From Flavobacterium sandaracinum (GTDB taxonomy: Bacteria > Bacteroidota > Bacteroidia > Flavobacteriales > Flavobacteriaceae), in contig NZ_SMFN01000014.1 in NCBI RefSeq assembly GCF_004349135.1, positions 433 through 64,432 on the forward strand: a stretch of 64,000 bases of DNA, given 5' to 3'. The notes under the pieces were generated by a model. The model made no database searches. It was not told the DNA's origin and worked only from the letters and a program-made list of their open reading frames with translations. How positions within the stretch are numbered: position 1 is the first letter of the stretch; the number at the start of each line of letters is the position of its first letter. Made by a program: the position numbers and the translations under genes. Positions 28,978-37,960 of the stretch are shown here, in pieces.

Positions 28978-30939
28978 TTAATAATCAAAACGTTTAAAAG
29001 CTTCGATGGCTTCATATTCCGCCAATCCCAAATCATCATACAATTTTGCTGTATGTTTGTTACGGTCTTCGGCACGCACCCAAAATTCTCTAGAATCATT
29101 CCCTTGAAACATCACCCGATCTTTTTGCGATTGATGGTACAAAATAGCGTGTCTTTTCAGCATAACTTCCTCGGGACTTAGAGGAACAGCCATATCTATT
29201 TCATGAATTTCCCACTCATGCCAAGCACCGCGATACAGCCACAACCAACAATCATTCATAAATGGTTGGGCTTTCAAAGCGGCCATTGCAGCAAAAATTG
29301 CGTTAAGGCAAACTTCATGCGTTCCGTGCGGATCTGCAAGATCACCTGCCGCAAAAACTTGATGCGGTTTTATTTTTTCGATAATCGTCTTTACAATAGC
29401 AATATCATCGGCATGAATTGGATTTTTCTTTATTAATCCTGTTTCATAAAAAGGCATGTCTAGAAAATGGATATTGGACTCTTTCAATCCTATGAATCGC
29501 ACCGCAGCGTAGGATTCTCTTCTTCTGATAAGTCCTTTTAGTTTGCGAACTTCGAGAGAATCCATTTGGTTTTCTGATTTGCTATTTAAGAAATCAATAA
29601 CCGATTGAAAATCGATTTTTATTGCATCATTTTCTATAAAATCATTACAAACTTCAGCAAATTTTAATGCTTCTTCATCTGTAACCGCAATATTTCCTGA
29701 GGTTTGATACACCACATGAATGTCGTGTCCTTGTCGTATCAATTTAGAGAAAGTTCCTCCCATAGAAATCACGTCATCATCCGGATGCGGACTAAAAAGT
29801 ATAATACGTTTTTTCGCGGGATTCGCTCTTTCGGGTCTGTTGGTATCATCCGTTTCAGGCTTTCCTCCCGGCCATCCGGTTATGGTGTGTTGCAAAACAT
29901 TAAACATATTGATATTCAAATCATAAGCTGAACCCTCTGAAGCCAGCAAATCTGACATACCATTATTGTTATAATCCCTATCGGTTAATTTTAGTATGGA
30001 GCGATTTGTTTTTAAACACAACCAGACAATAGCTTTACATTTAAGTTCCAATGTCCAATTACAATCTTGAACAAGCCATGGTGTTTTGAATCGGGTTAAT
30101 TCTGAAGCCGCTGATTGGTCTAAAACAAAAGTAGTATTATCATGATTTTGCAAAAAAGTAGCAGGAATTTCAGAGCTAATATCATCTTGAATCGTTTTCT
30201 TTATTACGTCGGCTTTATTTTGGCCCCAAGCCATCAAAATAATTCTTTTGGATTTAAGAATCGTAGAAATACCCATCGTAATGGCTCGCTTGGGAACATA
30301 TTCGATACCATTGAAATCAGAGGAAGCATCGACACGAGTAATGTAATCCAAAGTAATTATTCGGGTTCCAGAATTGATATGGGAACCTGGTTCATTAAAA
30401 CCAACGTGCCCAGTGCGACCGATTCCTAACAATTGAAAATCAAGTCCACCAGCATTTTTTATCATATTTTCATAATCAATACAATATTGCTTAAGCGCCT
30501 CAATTGGAACCGTTCCATCGGGAATATTAATGTTTTCTGGTTTAATATCAATGTGATTGAACAAATGCTCGTGCATGAAATAGTAATAACTATGATGATT
30601 CTCTTTCTTCATAGGATAATACTCATCCAAATTAAAAGTCACTACATTACTAAAACTAAGACCGTCTTCTTTGTGCATTCGAACCAATTCTTCATACACT
30701 TTTATAGGTGAAGAACCAGTGGCCAACCCGAGAATACAAACTTTATTTTCGGCTTGCTTGGATACAATCAATTGTGCAATTTCCTGAGCAACTAGTAGGG
30801 ACGCCTCAGAAGCATTTTTGAAAATTTTATTGTGAATTTTTTCAAATCGTGTTTCCTCAAATTTACCGATACTTTCATAACTGATATCTATTTTTCCTTC
30901 TGAAGTGCTTTTCATATCGTGTTCTTTATTCATATTCAT
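28978..30939 (-). CDS. nagB: Glucosamine-6-phosphate deaminase fused to a PIG-L-type deacetylase-like domain
   Basis: A 653-residue fusion. Residues about 25-280 are NagB: GLATGSSPIKVYEELVRMHK, VVTFNLDEYYPMKKENHHSY, LGIGRTGHVGFNEPGSH. These match the active-site regions of the hexameric deaminase that turns glucosamine-6-P into fructose-6-P and ammonia. Residues about 370-640 are a LmbE/PIG-L domain with the zinc motif HPDDD (IILFSPHPDDDVISMGGTF) and DPHGTHEVC. That family removes acetyl groups from GlcNAc derivatives, so one chain could deacetylate and deaminate GlcNAc-6-P; this second activity is inference. Several close Met codons (30939, 30933, 30915) make the exact start uncertain. It precedes the GH20 gene by 24 bases. 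Confidence 0.92.
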   Translation of the reverse strand: MNMNKEHDMKSTSEGKIDISYESIGKFEETRFEKIHNKIFKNASEASLLVAQEIAQLIVSKQAENKVCILGLATGSSPIKVYEELVRMHKEDGLSFSNVVTFNLDEYYPMKKENHHSYYYFMHEHLFNHIDIKPENINIPDGTVPIEALKQYCIDYENMIKNAGGLDFQLLGIGRTGHVGFNEPGSHINSGTRIITLDYITRVDASSDFNGIEYVPKRAITMGISTILKSKRIILMAWGQNKADVIKKTIQDDISSEIPATFLQNHDNTTFVLDQSAASELTRFKTPWLVQDCNWTLELKCKAIVWLCLKTNRSILKLTDRDYNNNGMSDLLASEGSAYDLNINMFNVLQHTITGWPGGKPETDDTNRPERANPAKKRIILFSPHPDDDVISMGGTFSKLIRQGHDIHVVYQTSGNIAVTDEEALKFAEVCNDFIENDAIKIDFQSVIDFLNSKSENQMDSLEVRKLKGLIRRRESYAAVRFIGLKESNIHFLDMPFYETGLIKKNPIHADDIAIVKTIIEKIKPHQVFAAGDLADPHGTHEVCLNAIFAAMAALKAQPFMNDCWLWLYRGAWHEWEIHEIDMAVPLSPEEVMLKRHAILYHQSQKDRVMFQGNDSREFWVRAEDRNKHTAKLYDDLGLAEYEAIEAFKRFDY

Positions 30940-31266
30940 AAAGATAGTTTTTTTTAAAAGAACAAGGAAAGTAAATAATATCAGAAATCGAATTACTGAG
31001 ATTACTTTTTAAAAATATTAAATCATGAAAAACTTAGACTATTTCTGTGAATAAAGAATATTCCAAACCCAATTTCTAATTTACCGTTGTTTTAGAATTA
31101 GCAAAAAGTTTGAAAAAAAAGCAGGTATATTCAACAAAAATTGGTTATTCAATAATTCTAACAATATTTAGTCTAAATTATTTTTTTTTAATTTACTTAA
31201 CAAATATATTTACGGTCTTACAGCGATAAAAAGTATTTAATACTAATCATTAACCAATTTATACTT
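30940..31266. promoter_or_regulatory. Divergent control region between nagB and the sugar transporter
   Basis: A 327-base AT-rich intergenic region must hold both promoters. I find no full TTG-N19-TAnnTTTG match and no clear palindrome that could be named as an operator. TATCTTTA at 30945-30952 (minus strand) is a one-mismatch -7 element for nagB. Confidence 0.4.
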
Positions 31267-32928
31267 ATGAATTCAGAACAAACAAAGTCTAACAATTCCG
31301 CGCTTTATACGCTCATAACCGTATTTTTCTTTTGGGGATTTATTGGAGCGTCAAACGGGATTTTTATTCCATTTTGCAAAGCTAAATTTGGCTTAGACCA
31401 ATTCCAAAGTCAATTAATTGATTTTGCTTTTTATGGTGCTTACTATATTGGTGCTTTATTGCTTTTCATTTTTAGTAGTATTGCCAAAAAAGATATTCTT
31501 AACGGTTGGGGATTCAAAAAAGGAATAATTTACGGATTATTAATAAGTACATTTGGAGCCGTATTGATGATAATTGCGGTAACACAAGGAAGTTATTTGT
31601 TCATACTTGGCGCTTTATTTATTGTTGCACTTGGTTTTTCACTACAGCAAACATCGGCACAACCTTTTGCAGCGTCTCTTGGTGAACCACATTCCGCTTC
31701 AAGCAGATTAAATCTTGCTGGAGGAATCAATTCATTGGGAACCACAATAGGACCAATAGTCGTGTCTATCGCCTTATTTGGAGTTATTGCAGGTGTAAAT
31801 ATTGAAGAATTTGCTCAAAAACCAGATTCATTAGATTCTATGAGAATCCTATATGTATTTGTTGGAGGACTGTTTTTATTGGCAGCAGCGCTATTCCATT
31901 TTTCTAAAAAATTACCGGCTGGAAAAAGTGATTCTACTTTTGAAACGGCGAATAAAGCAATGAAAACCTTGATTGCCATTACTGTAATTTTGGTCGCTAT
32001 TTTTGCTTACATCTTTTCTCGTTACGAAGAGCCTGAATTTATCACTCGTTTTATAGAGAATAAAGAAAAAGATTATTTAGGATTAGCCTTAACAGTTTCT
32101 ACACTTTTGGTAGTTGTTATTGGATTATTCTTTGCAAATACAACAGCTCAAAAAAATCCTGAAGGATGGGGAGCCATGAAATATCCACAATTAGTTTTGG
32201 GAATGTTAGCCCTTTTCGCTTATGTAGGTGTCGAAGTAACTATAGGAAGTAACCTTGGTGAATTATTGGTAACGGCTGATTTTGGTTCAATTTCAGGTCC
32301 AGCTTTAGCGCCTTACATGTCTATGTATTGGGGAAGTTTAATGATTGGACGTTGGGCAGGAGCCATTACGGTTTTTAACCCATCATCACAACTAAAGAAA
32401 ATTTTACTTATCGTTGTTCCTTATATTGCATTTGGAGTAGTTTTAGCGGCAAACGCTATTTCTGGACAAGATGTGACGCCTTTATACGCTTATGCATTTG
32501 TAATTTTGTTCCAAATCGCTGGTTTCTTTTTAGGAAAAGACCAACCGTCAAGAACCTTAATGATTTTTGGTATAATGGGAATGACAGCCATGCTTATTGG
32601 ACTATTCACTACTGGAACGATCGCAATTTTTTCTTTTATGAGCGGTGGTTTATTCTTAAGTATCATGTGGCCATCTATCTTTTCTTTAGCCATTGCAGGT
32701 TTAGGAAAATACACTTCTCAAGGTTCGGCTTTCTTGGTAATGATGATCCTTGGTGGTGGAATTATCCCGCCATTACAAGGGAAATTAGCGGATATTATCG
32801 GAATTCATACGTCTTACTTCATTCCTGTTTTATGTTTTGCTTTCATCGCATTCTACGGATGGAAAGTAATTGGAATTTTAGAAAAACAAGGAATCGGAAA
32901 AGAAATAGAAGTGGGTGGAGGACACTAA
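31267..32928 (+). CDS. Sugar MFS transporter, FucP/NagP-like
   Basis: A 553-residue protein with about 12 or more membrane segments, of the fucose/glucose/GlcNAc permease group of MFS (FHS family). [17 protein letters not shown] and [20 protein letters not shown] are the family signatures around helices 1 and 4. It has an extra hydrophobic region in the middle (about residues 230-290), making it longer than FucP (about 440). Divergent from nagB and the GH20 gene, it is the likely importer of GlcNAc or its oligomers (NagP role). Substrate assignment rests on context. Confidence 0.88.
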   Translation: MNSEQTKSNNSALYTLITVFFFWGFIGASNGIFIPFCKAKFGLDQFQSQLIDFAFYGAYYIGALLLFIFSSIAKKDILNGWGFKKGIIYGLLISTFGAVLMIIAVTQGSYLFILGALFIVALGFSLQQTSAQPFAASLGEPHSASSRLNLAGGINSLGTTIGPIVVSIALFGVIAGVNIEEFAQKPDSLDSMRILYVFVGGLFLLAAALFHFSKKLPAGKSDSTFETANKAMKTLIAITVILVAIFAYIFSRYEEPEFITRFIENKEKDYLGLALTVSTLLVVVIGLFFANTTAQKNPEGWGAMKYPQLVLGMLALFAYVGVEVTIGSNLGELLVTADFGSISGPALAPYMSMYWGSLMIGRWAGAITVFNPSSQLKKILLIVVPYIAFGVVLAANAISGQDVTPLYAYAFVILFQIAGFFLGKDQPSRTLMIFGIMGMTAMLIGLFTTGTIAIFSFMSGGLFLSIMWPSIFSLAIAGLGKYTSQGSAFLVMMILGGGIIPPLQGKLADIIGIHTSYFIPVLCFAFIAFYGWKVIGILEKQGIGKEIEVGGGH

Positions 32929-32962
32929 TTTCAACACAAACTAATCAAAACCAAACCAACCA

Positions 32963-32999
32963 AAAAACTCCCATTTTGCTATGCATAATGGGAGTTTTT
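32963..32999. terminator. Bidirectional terminator between the sugar transporter and transaldolase genes
   Basis: Perfect arms AAAAACTCCCATT / AATGGGAGTTTTT around an 11-base loop; A runs and T runs on both sides suit the convergent genes 31267-32928 and 33080-33736. Confidence 0.9.
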
Positions 33000-33079
33000 G
33001 TTTATACCGAAATCTCAAAATCAAAAATCGTTGCCCGAACCTGAAAGGCGAACTGGCGAAGCAATCTGCAACCTTAAAT

Positions 33080-33736
33080 CTATTTATTTCCTTTCTCGAA
33101 ATCAGCCACAAATTGTGCCAATCCAATATCAGTCAAAGGGTGTTTCAACAATCCGTAAATCGCAGATAATGGTCCAGTCATCACATCAGCGCCAATTTTT
33201 GCACAATTTACAATATGCATGGTGTGACGCACTGATGCCGCAAGAATTTGAGTTTCGTATCCGTAATTGTCGTAAATCAATCTGATTTCTTCAATCAAAG
33301 CTAAACCGTCTGTAGATACATCATCCAAACGACCGATGAACGGAGAAACATAAGTAGCTCCCGCTTTTGCAGCTAATAAAGCCTGTCCAGCTGAGAATAC
33401 TAAAGTTACATTCGTCTTAATTCCTTTGTCCGAAAAGTATTTAGCAGCCATCACTCCTTCTTTGGTCATAGGCAATTTTACCACGATTTGCTCGTGTAAA
33501 TCTGCTAATTCTTCGCCTTCTTTAATCATTCCGTCGTAATCCAAAGCATTAACTTCGGCACTTACATCACCATCAACTAGATTACAAATATCAACATAAT
33601 GCTTCAAAATGCTGTTTTTCCCTGTAATTCCCTCTTTGGCCATCAATGAAGGATTCGTTGTAACGCCATCCAAAACGCCTAATGCCTGTGCTTCCTTAAT
33701 TTGAGCTAAATTAGCCGTGTCAATAAAAAATTTCAT
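33080..33736 (-). CDS. Transaldolase / fructose-6-phosphate aldolase (small TalC type)
   Basis: A 218-residue protein, the size of the MipB/TalC/FSA subfamily. [46 protein letters not shown] (with the Schiff-base lysine in VVKLP) and [20 protein letters not shown] are diagnostic. It transfers dihydroxyacetone units between sugar phosphates in the pentose phosphate pathway or cleaves fructose-6-phosphate; these two activities cannot be told apart by sequence here. It is convergent with the sugar transporter. Its 5' side borders the integrated element at 33864-39341. Confidence 0.93.
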   Translation of the reverse strand: MKFFIDTANLAQIKEAQALGVLDGVTTNPSLMAKEGITGKNSILKHYVDICNLVDGDVSAEVNALDYDGMIKEGEELADLHEQIVVKLPMTKEGVMAAKYFSDKGIKTNVTLVFSAGQALLAAKAGATYVSPFIGRLDDVSTDGLALIEEIRLIYDNYGYETQILAASVRHTMHIVNCAKIGADVMTGPLSAIYGLLKHPLTDIGLAQFVADFEKGNK

Positions 33737-33863
33737 AGTATTTATATATTTAATTGTGTGTGTTTTTTATTTGTGCTTGCCCACAAGGGTCAGGCTTTTC
33801 GCTCTATCCTCGATAAAAAGCGAGGGATGCCGCTACAATCCTTCACGCAAATACGGTGCAAAA

Positions 33864-33876
33864 TTACAATTTATAA
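33864..33876. repeat. Left attachment-site candidate
   Basis: TTACAATTTATAA, identical to 39329-39341. It lies upstream of the transaldolase gene, 110 bases before the terminator of the first element gene. Confidence 0.5.
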
Positions 33877-33912
33877 CGCCTCGTTTTAACGTTTACGGTA
33901 CTTAACAATTGC

Positions 33913-33931
33913 CTTGTGTACGCACTTGTGT
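33913..33931 (+). repeat. End-associated repeat, left copy
   Basis: CTTGTGTACGCACTTGTGT has a partner CTTGTGTACGCATTTGTGT at 39179-39197 in the same orientation, 18 of 19 bases alike. Each contains TTGTGT twice. The copies lie just inside the two candidate ends of the element, so they may be integrase arm sites, or the true attachment sites. Confidence 0.5.
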
Positions 33932-33985
33932 TTTAAATAGCTCGTTTGCACGTCAAAAGTAATTATTTAAAGGGGATTTTAAGCA

Positions 33986-34015
33986 TAAAAAAAACCGCTA
34001 CTTAATGCAGCGGTT
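33986..34015 (-). terminator. Terminator of the element's minus-strand genes
   Basis: Stem AACCGCT / AGCGGTT with a 9-base loop; on the minus strand followed by a U run (A run 33986-33994). It lies 21 bases past the stop of the last element gene. Confidence 0.85.
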
Positions 34016-34036
34016 AACTTTATTGATTAAAAATCA

Positions 34037-34573
34037 TTATTTCAAACTCGATACTATATCAATCAAATGTTTTTTGTTTGCTTCCATCGTTAAATTCAGC
34101 TTATCACTAACAAAAACACTATTGATCGTGTGAGTAGCACCCCAATTAATTCGCATACCGAGTTTGCCCAGCCTATTAAAGTTTTCAACTGTTTGTAAAA
34201 TTAAAGCGTATGCCTCAATTTGTATATCATTACTTGTATAAAGGCGGTTTTGCTCTCTTATTGTTTCCTGCTCCAGCTCGGTAACTGGATCAAATCTCAA
34301 ATGATAGCGGTTTTTTAAATAAAAGGCTTCGGCATCTCTATACTCCTTTTCGATGCCCTCAGTTTGCAAGTTGAAAGTTAAATTTGCCTGTGGAAACGGC
34401 TGCTTAAAATGGGTCTCAATTGATTCCCAGCTCTCAATACTCGATGCAACATAACCTATCTTTGCTAATTTACTTAAAAGTGTTTTGCCGTTTTGGTGTC
34501 GGTTAATCTGAAAAGTAATTAACTCATTTGTAACTACTTGATTTTCTGCTAGTAATATTTTTTTTGTGTTCAT
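34037..34573 (-). CDS. Hypothetical protein of the integrated element
   Basis: A 178-residue soluble protein beginning MNTKKILLAENQVVTNELIT. It is rich in Asn, Glu and Leu with alternating helix-like stretches (e.g. YRDAEAFYLKNRYHLRFDPV, ETIREQNRLY) and no signal peptide or membrane segment. I do not recognise a domain. It is the last gene of the element's minus-strand set, and its upstream region carries three TCGCCA repeats spaced 10 bases plus a palindrome, so it may be controlled separately from the replication genes. Confidence 0.7.
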   Translation of the reverse strand: MNTKKILLAENQVVTNELITFQINRHQNGKTLLSKLAKIGYVASSIESWESIETHFKQPFPQANLTFNLQTEGIEKEYRDAEAFYLKNRYHLRFDPVTELEQETIREQNRLYTSNDIQIEAYALILQTVENFNRLGKLGMRINWGATHTINSVFVSDKLNLTMEANKKHLIDIVSSLK

Positions 34574-34631
34574 AGTGTGGGTGTTTAATTGCCTTTTTTT
34601 GGCAAAATTTGTAAAAGTTTAATAAAATTGT

Positions 34632-34681
34632 TCGCCAATGCTCGCCAGCAATCGCCAATACCCTATCGGTTAAATAGGGTA
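34632..34681. repeat. Three 10-base-phased TCGCCA repeats plus palindrome
   Basis: TCGCCA occurs at 34632, 34642 and 34652, exactly one helical turn apart. It is followed by the inverted repeat TACCCTAT-7-ATAGGGTA (34659-34681). The block lies between two element genes, 59 bases upstream of the start of the 34037-34573 gene. Phased repeats with an adjacent palindrome suggest a binding site for an operator or origin protein. Confidence 0.6.
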
Positions 34682-34693
34682 AATCTATTTTAA

Positions 34694-34993
34694 TTATTTT
34701 TGTGATAGGTTTATTCTATTAAAGAAATTTTGATAGTTCAAATCTGCTTTGATTAATAGTCTTTTGCGGCGTCGTAGTTCTAAGAACTCAACAAGCTGGG
34801 CGGCTTGCTCGTTGTCTAGGTTTAAAACCTGCTCCACCGTTAACGGGCTGGGCTTTGCTGGTGATTCGCAAATTATCTTATAATCTATTCCTTTGATAGC
34901 TCTAGTGCTTCGCTGGCCGTCGTGTAAAAGCGTGTATTTTGCTTGTGTTGGTTTGATTGCAATTTTTAGCAATTCTTTTAATGCGTTTTTCAT
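34694..34993 (-). CDS. Hypothetical small protein of the integrated element
   Basis: From the ATG at 34993 it has 99 residues; an ATG at 35029 would add 12. It is basic and soluble, starting MKNALKELLKIAIKPTQAKY, with an Arg/Lys-rich C-terminal region (FLELRRRKRLLIKADLNYQN) that may bind nucleic acid. I recognise no family. It sits immediately downstream of the 120-base region packed with GGTTTA motifs and follows the primase-helicase gene. Confidence 0.6.
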   Translation of the reverse strand: MKNALKELLKIAIKPTQAKYTLLHDGQRSTRAIKGIDYKIICESPAKPSPLTVEQVLNLDNEQAAQLVEFLELRRRKRLLIKADLNYQNFFNRINLSQK

Positions 34994-35030
34994 TTTAATT
35001 ATATTTAATTGATTAATATTTGTTGTCAAT

Positions 35031-35151
35031 GGTTTAAGGTTTAAACCAGTTTAATTAAACCCTTTGCAAGTGGTTTAGAGTGGTTTATACGCCTATATAT
35101 AGGCGTAAACCTAAACCACTTGCTTCTAAAAATTATTTTATTTATTAAACC
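35031..35151. repeat. GGTTTA iteron cluster with 20-bp perfect palindrome (candidate origin)
   Basis: In 121 bases GGTTTA or its complement TAAACC occurs nine times (about 35031, 35038, 35042, 35056, 35072, 35082, 35106, 35112, 35146). In the centre, 35088-35107 is a perfect 20-base palindrome (TACGCCTATA and its complement). It lies within a longer stem whose arms are GCAAGTGGTTTA (35066-35077) and TAAACCACTTGC (35112-35123). The block abuts the 3' end of the primase-helicase gene. This architecture matches replication origins of satellites and plasmids; an operator is the alternative. Confidence 0.6.
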
Positions 35152-37194
35152 TTATATTTCATCAGCAACGGCAAAAACCCCTAATAAATAAGGCGAACGA
35201 GTACTGTTCCCTTTTATAAGCCAACCCCTATTTTTAGAATATGTTAAAAGCTCTTTGGCTCGGTTAGTACCTATGCTAGTATTAAACATAGATTTATAGG
35301 CCAAACCTAACTGAATAACTAAATCAGTATAAGTAAAACTTTGGCCGTTGCTGAAAACTTCCTGCAGCAGTTCATATTTTTTAACCTCCTCCAGGTCTGA
35401 AACGTCAAAACGGTTATTTTTGGTTTCTGTTCGCTGCTCAAAGTGTTCCGCCGCAATTGGCAGCCCAAAAACGTCTATTTCAAAGGCGAACGGCTCGGCT
35501 TCTATATTTCTACATTGCAAAGCGGTTACGATTGAAATTTTCGGCTCTGTGTCGCTTTTTGCAACCTCCAAAACGGTTTCCGCCTTATTGATTAACTCAG
35601 TACCAATGTGGCCACGTGCATTTGCATCGCTTTTGTTTTGGTGCAATACCGTTACAATATGAATATTGCGTTCCTCCGTCCATTTTAGTAATTTGCTGGC
35701 TACATTGGTGGCCTGCTCCTCATCGTTTATACTGGTTACTAAATCCTTTATTCCGTCAATCACTACAAAACCAATTCTAGGATTGCTATAAATTTCCTCC
35801 TCAATAAATTTGAGACGTTCCGACGGTGTTAATGATCGTAAAAAATAGGCGTGTAGGTTCTTTGGTTCGGGTTGGTTAATTTGGTCGCAAATCCTTTTAA
35901 TTGCAGCCTGCACGTGGTATTTGCCTTGTTCCGTGTCAAAATAAATAACCTCGTTTTGTTCAATCGGCAAATCACTTGTAAAACGTTCCAACATTACGCA
36001 ATCACTCAAAGCGGTACTAACTGCAATATTTATAAAAAATGATTTTTTCGCTTTAGCTTTTCCAATAACTAGGCTAAAATTTCCAAGAGTTCCCAAAATT
36101 GCGGGTTTGCCGTCGGTAACATTTAATAAACTCCACGCTATTTGAGGGGCTGGAATTTCCTCTGTTACGTCAATACGGTATTTAAGGCGGTTAATTTCGT
36201 GCTCGCTGGCGAAATAGTCCGTGCTTTCTTTTATAATTTCCTCAATTGTTGCGTTGCGTAGCGGTTCAGCATCGTTCCAAGCCGTACGCATAGAATTAAA
36301 TGCGTTCCCTGCTTTGGCTTCGCTATCGGTACCGTACATTGCAACAATCTTACTTTCTAAACGGTCATAGGCTTGTTGTTCATTCTCTAAATTATAACCT
36401 TTGTAAAGGCCTGCAATTCCCTTAACATTCGCAATTTGTGGGTGTCTTGCTCCGTCGTGGTTTTCAAGTTCAAAACAAAGGCGGTCAACTGCATTGTTTG
36501 CATAGGCTTCAATTCGTATTTGAGTTGCAGCGTCATAATTTTTTAGCTCTCGTACTGGCTGCGGCTCGTTTATAATTTCAATAGGTTCTATTAACTGAAT
36601 AGCTAAGGGCGTTGCATCGGTATTAAAATGTAAATTAGCGTCATAACTCAAGAACATTGGCTGCGATAATTTAAATTGTGCAACGTCTAAAAATGGGGCG
36701 TATTCAGTAGCTCCGATAGCGTCCAGCAAAGCCGCTGCATTTACTTTTAATGTATTGTAATGCTTATCTAAGTTTATTACTTCACTTAGTAAAATGATCG
36801 CTTTTACTCCGTGTTGACTGCCCGAAATGAAACAAAGCAATACACTAGCATTTTTTACTAAAATTGCTTTTAGGGCTTCCGTTTGTTCCGTTGTTAGTTT
36901 GTCGAAGTCAAAGGCTGCAATATTACGATTGTAATGTAAAATACTTTTGTTTTCTCTATAACTAAACGTACCGTAAGGCGTAATAAAGGGCTGCAATAAT
37001 TTTAATTTTTGCTTTTCTGCTGGATTATTACAAGCAATCATTTTTGCGGTTAATTCCTGCAGCGAAGCGCTAATACTCACTACTTCATCAATCGAAATAG
37101 TTTTTTGCGATTTAACTGTTTTAATGCCTCCGATAAAAAGAGAAACTTTATTATCTTTGCTTTTTTGCGGGGTTTGGTTACTAGTACTAGCCAT
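35152..37194 (-). CDS. Primase-helicase fusion: BT4734-like N-domain plus RepA-type AAA ATPase
   Basis: A 680-residue protein. Residues about 20-200 resemble the BT4734/VirE-N domain (RNIAAFDFDKLTTEQTEALK, ISGSQHGVKAIILLS), which is linked to primase-like replication proteins in Bacteroidetes elements. Residues about 345-570 are a RecA-fold helicase: the P-loop is the variant GKAKAKKSFF, then EVIYFDTEQGKYHVQAAIKR, FVVIDGIKDLVTS (Walker B) and IHIVTVLHQNKSDANARGHI. The C-terminus (about 610-670, FTYTDLVIQLGLAYKSMFN) looks like a winged helix. It should open and prime an origin for the element, probably the repeat cluster next to it. The start codon is 7 bases past the stop of the upstream HTH gene. 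Confidence 0.8.
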   Translation of the reverse strand: MASTSNQTPQKSKDNKVSLFIGGIKTVKSQKTISIDEVVSISASLQELTAKMIACNNPAEKQKLKLLQPFITPYGTFSYRENKSILHYNRNIAAFDFDKLTTEQTEALKAILVKNASVLLCFISGSQHGVKAIILLSEVINLDKHYNTLKVNAAALLDAIGATEYAPFLDVAQFKLSQPMFLSYDANLHFNTDATPLAIQLIEPIEIINEPQPVRELKNYDAATQIRIEAYANNAVDRLCFELENHDGARHPQIANVKGIAGLYKGYNLENEQQAYDRLESKIVAMYGTDSEAKAGNAFNSMRTAWNDAEPLRNATIEEIIKESTDYFASEHEINRLKYRIDVTEEIPAPQIAWSLLNVTDGKPAILGTLGNFSLVIGKAKAKKSFFINIAVSTALSDCVMLERFTSDLPIEQNEVIYFDTEQGKYHVQAAIKRICDQINQPEPKNLHAYFLRSLTPSERLKFIEEEIYSNPRIGFVVIDGIKDLVTSINDEEQATNVASKLLKWTEERNIHIVTVLHQNKSDANARGHIGTELINKAETVLEVAKSDTEPKISIVTALQCRNIEAEPFAFEIDVFGLPIAAEHFEQRTETKNNRFDVSDLEEVKKYELLQEVFSNGQSFTYTDLVIQLGLAYKSMFNTSIGTNRAKELLTYSKNRGWLIKGNSTRSPYLLGVFAVADEI

Positions 37195-37200
37195 TTCCCG

Positions 37201-37458
37201 TTATTTATTTATTCTAATTAAAGAACTCAAAACGTCCGAACGCTTAAACATAACACGGCTGCCAATTCCAAACGCTGGTATTGTTCCGTTTTTAGTGAAT
37301 TTATCAAGGGTGTTTAAAGTAATGCCTAACAGTTCGCAAACTTCCTTTTTAGATAGTAGGGTTTCTGCTGGTTTTACGTTGCTAACTGTTCCGAGAGCTT
37401 CAACAATCATTTCCTTTAGTTCAGCGGGGCTAATTTGGATTAAGATATTACTTTGCAT
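37201..37458 (-). CDS. Helix-turn-helix (excisionase-like) DNA-binding protein
   Basis: An 85-residue protein from the ATG at 37458 (longer frames upstream lack sense because they overlap the preceding gene). The N-terminal helix ILIQISPAELKEMIVEAL is followed by a MerR-like HTH, LLSKKEVCELLGITLNTLDK and FTKNGTIPAFGIGSRVMFKR, the typical arrangement of the HTH_17/excisionase family. It overlaps the upstream HTH gene by 11 bases and lies 6 bases before the primase-helicase gene, so the three form one operon. Role: directionality factor or regulator of replication. Confidence 0.75.
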   Translation of the reverse strand: MQSNILIQISPAELKEMIVEALGTVSNVKPAETLLSKKEVCELLGITLNTLDKFTKNGTIPAFGIGSRVMFKRSDVLSSLIRINK

Positions 37459-37630
37459 CTTTGGCCTCCTTTCTTGCTTTAAAGGCCTCGATTGCCTCGT
37501 TTGTAAAAACGTTGTGGCCATTGTCAAGAACGGCAAAGGGCTTAATTTTGTCTGATTTTACAAGTAAACAAACATACCTTGTTGAAAAGCCCAAATTTTC
37601 GGCAACTTTTCTAGTTGTTAATAACTTCAT
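37448..37630 (-). CDS. Small MerR-like helix-turn-helix protein
   Basis: A 60-residue protein: MKLLTTRKVAENLGFSTRYV, then LLVKSDKIKPFAVLDNGHNV and FTNEAIEAFKARKEAKDAK. This is almost only a winged HTH with a charged tail, as in phage excisionases and AlpA-type activators. It is the first gene of the element's replication operon; its stop overlaps the next start. A candidate excisionase or activator for the operon and integrase. Confidence 0.72.
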   Translation of the reverse strand: MKLLTTRKVAENLGFSTRYVCLLVKSDKIKPFAVLDNGHNVFTNEAIEAFKARKEAKDAK

Positions 37631-37960
37631 TGTAATTAGTTTTGAGAAACTAAAGGCAAATTTGGTCTTTCGAGTAGATTTTGTATTTTAAGAAGATAGC
37701 GACCTACTAACTCATTTTTTAATTTCGGTAATTTCGGTATTACTCTTATGCTTTAATCTCGGTTAAATATGTGTAAGGATTAGTTCCTTACTCTGAATAC
37801 AAACATAAGAACGTTTTTAGACTTCTGAAAGAGAAAAAACAACTATTTATAAAGTTTTAAACAAATGATTTACAGGTATTTAAAGACTAATAAAAACCGT
37901 TAATAAATTTAATTTACGGTAACAATAAATTTAATTTTAGGCAAAAAAGCGAGCAAATGA
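37631..37960. promoter_or_regulatory. Control region between the integrase and replication operon
   Basis: A 330-base region between the integrase stop and the HTH operon start. AATAAATTTAATTT occurs twice (37902-37915, 37924-37937) and ttatcggtaatttcggtatt-like TTTCGGTAAT/TTTCGGTATT repeats occur near 37723-37741. It probably contains the promoter of the replication operon with operator repeats; I cannot name the regulator. Confidence 0.45.

Noticed and set aside
30142..30711. Open frames antisense to nagB
   Set aside because: They mirror a well-supported gene on the other strand.
33010..33060. Sequence resembling the cccgagc..ggcgaactgacgaag piece of the IS91 remnants
   Set aside because: Only a short, imperfect match; it looks like a common flavobacterial intergenic repeat and does not support another element.
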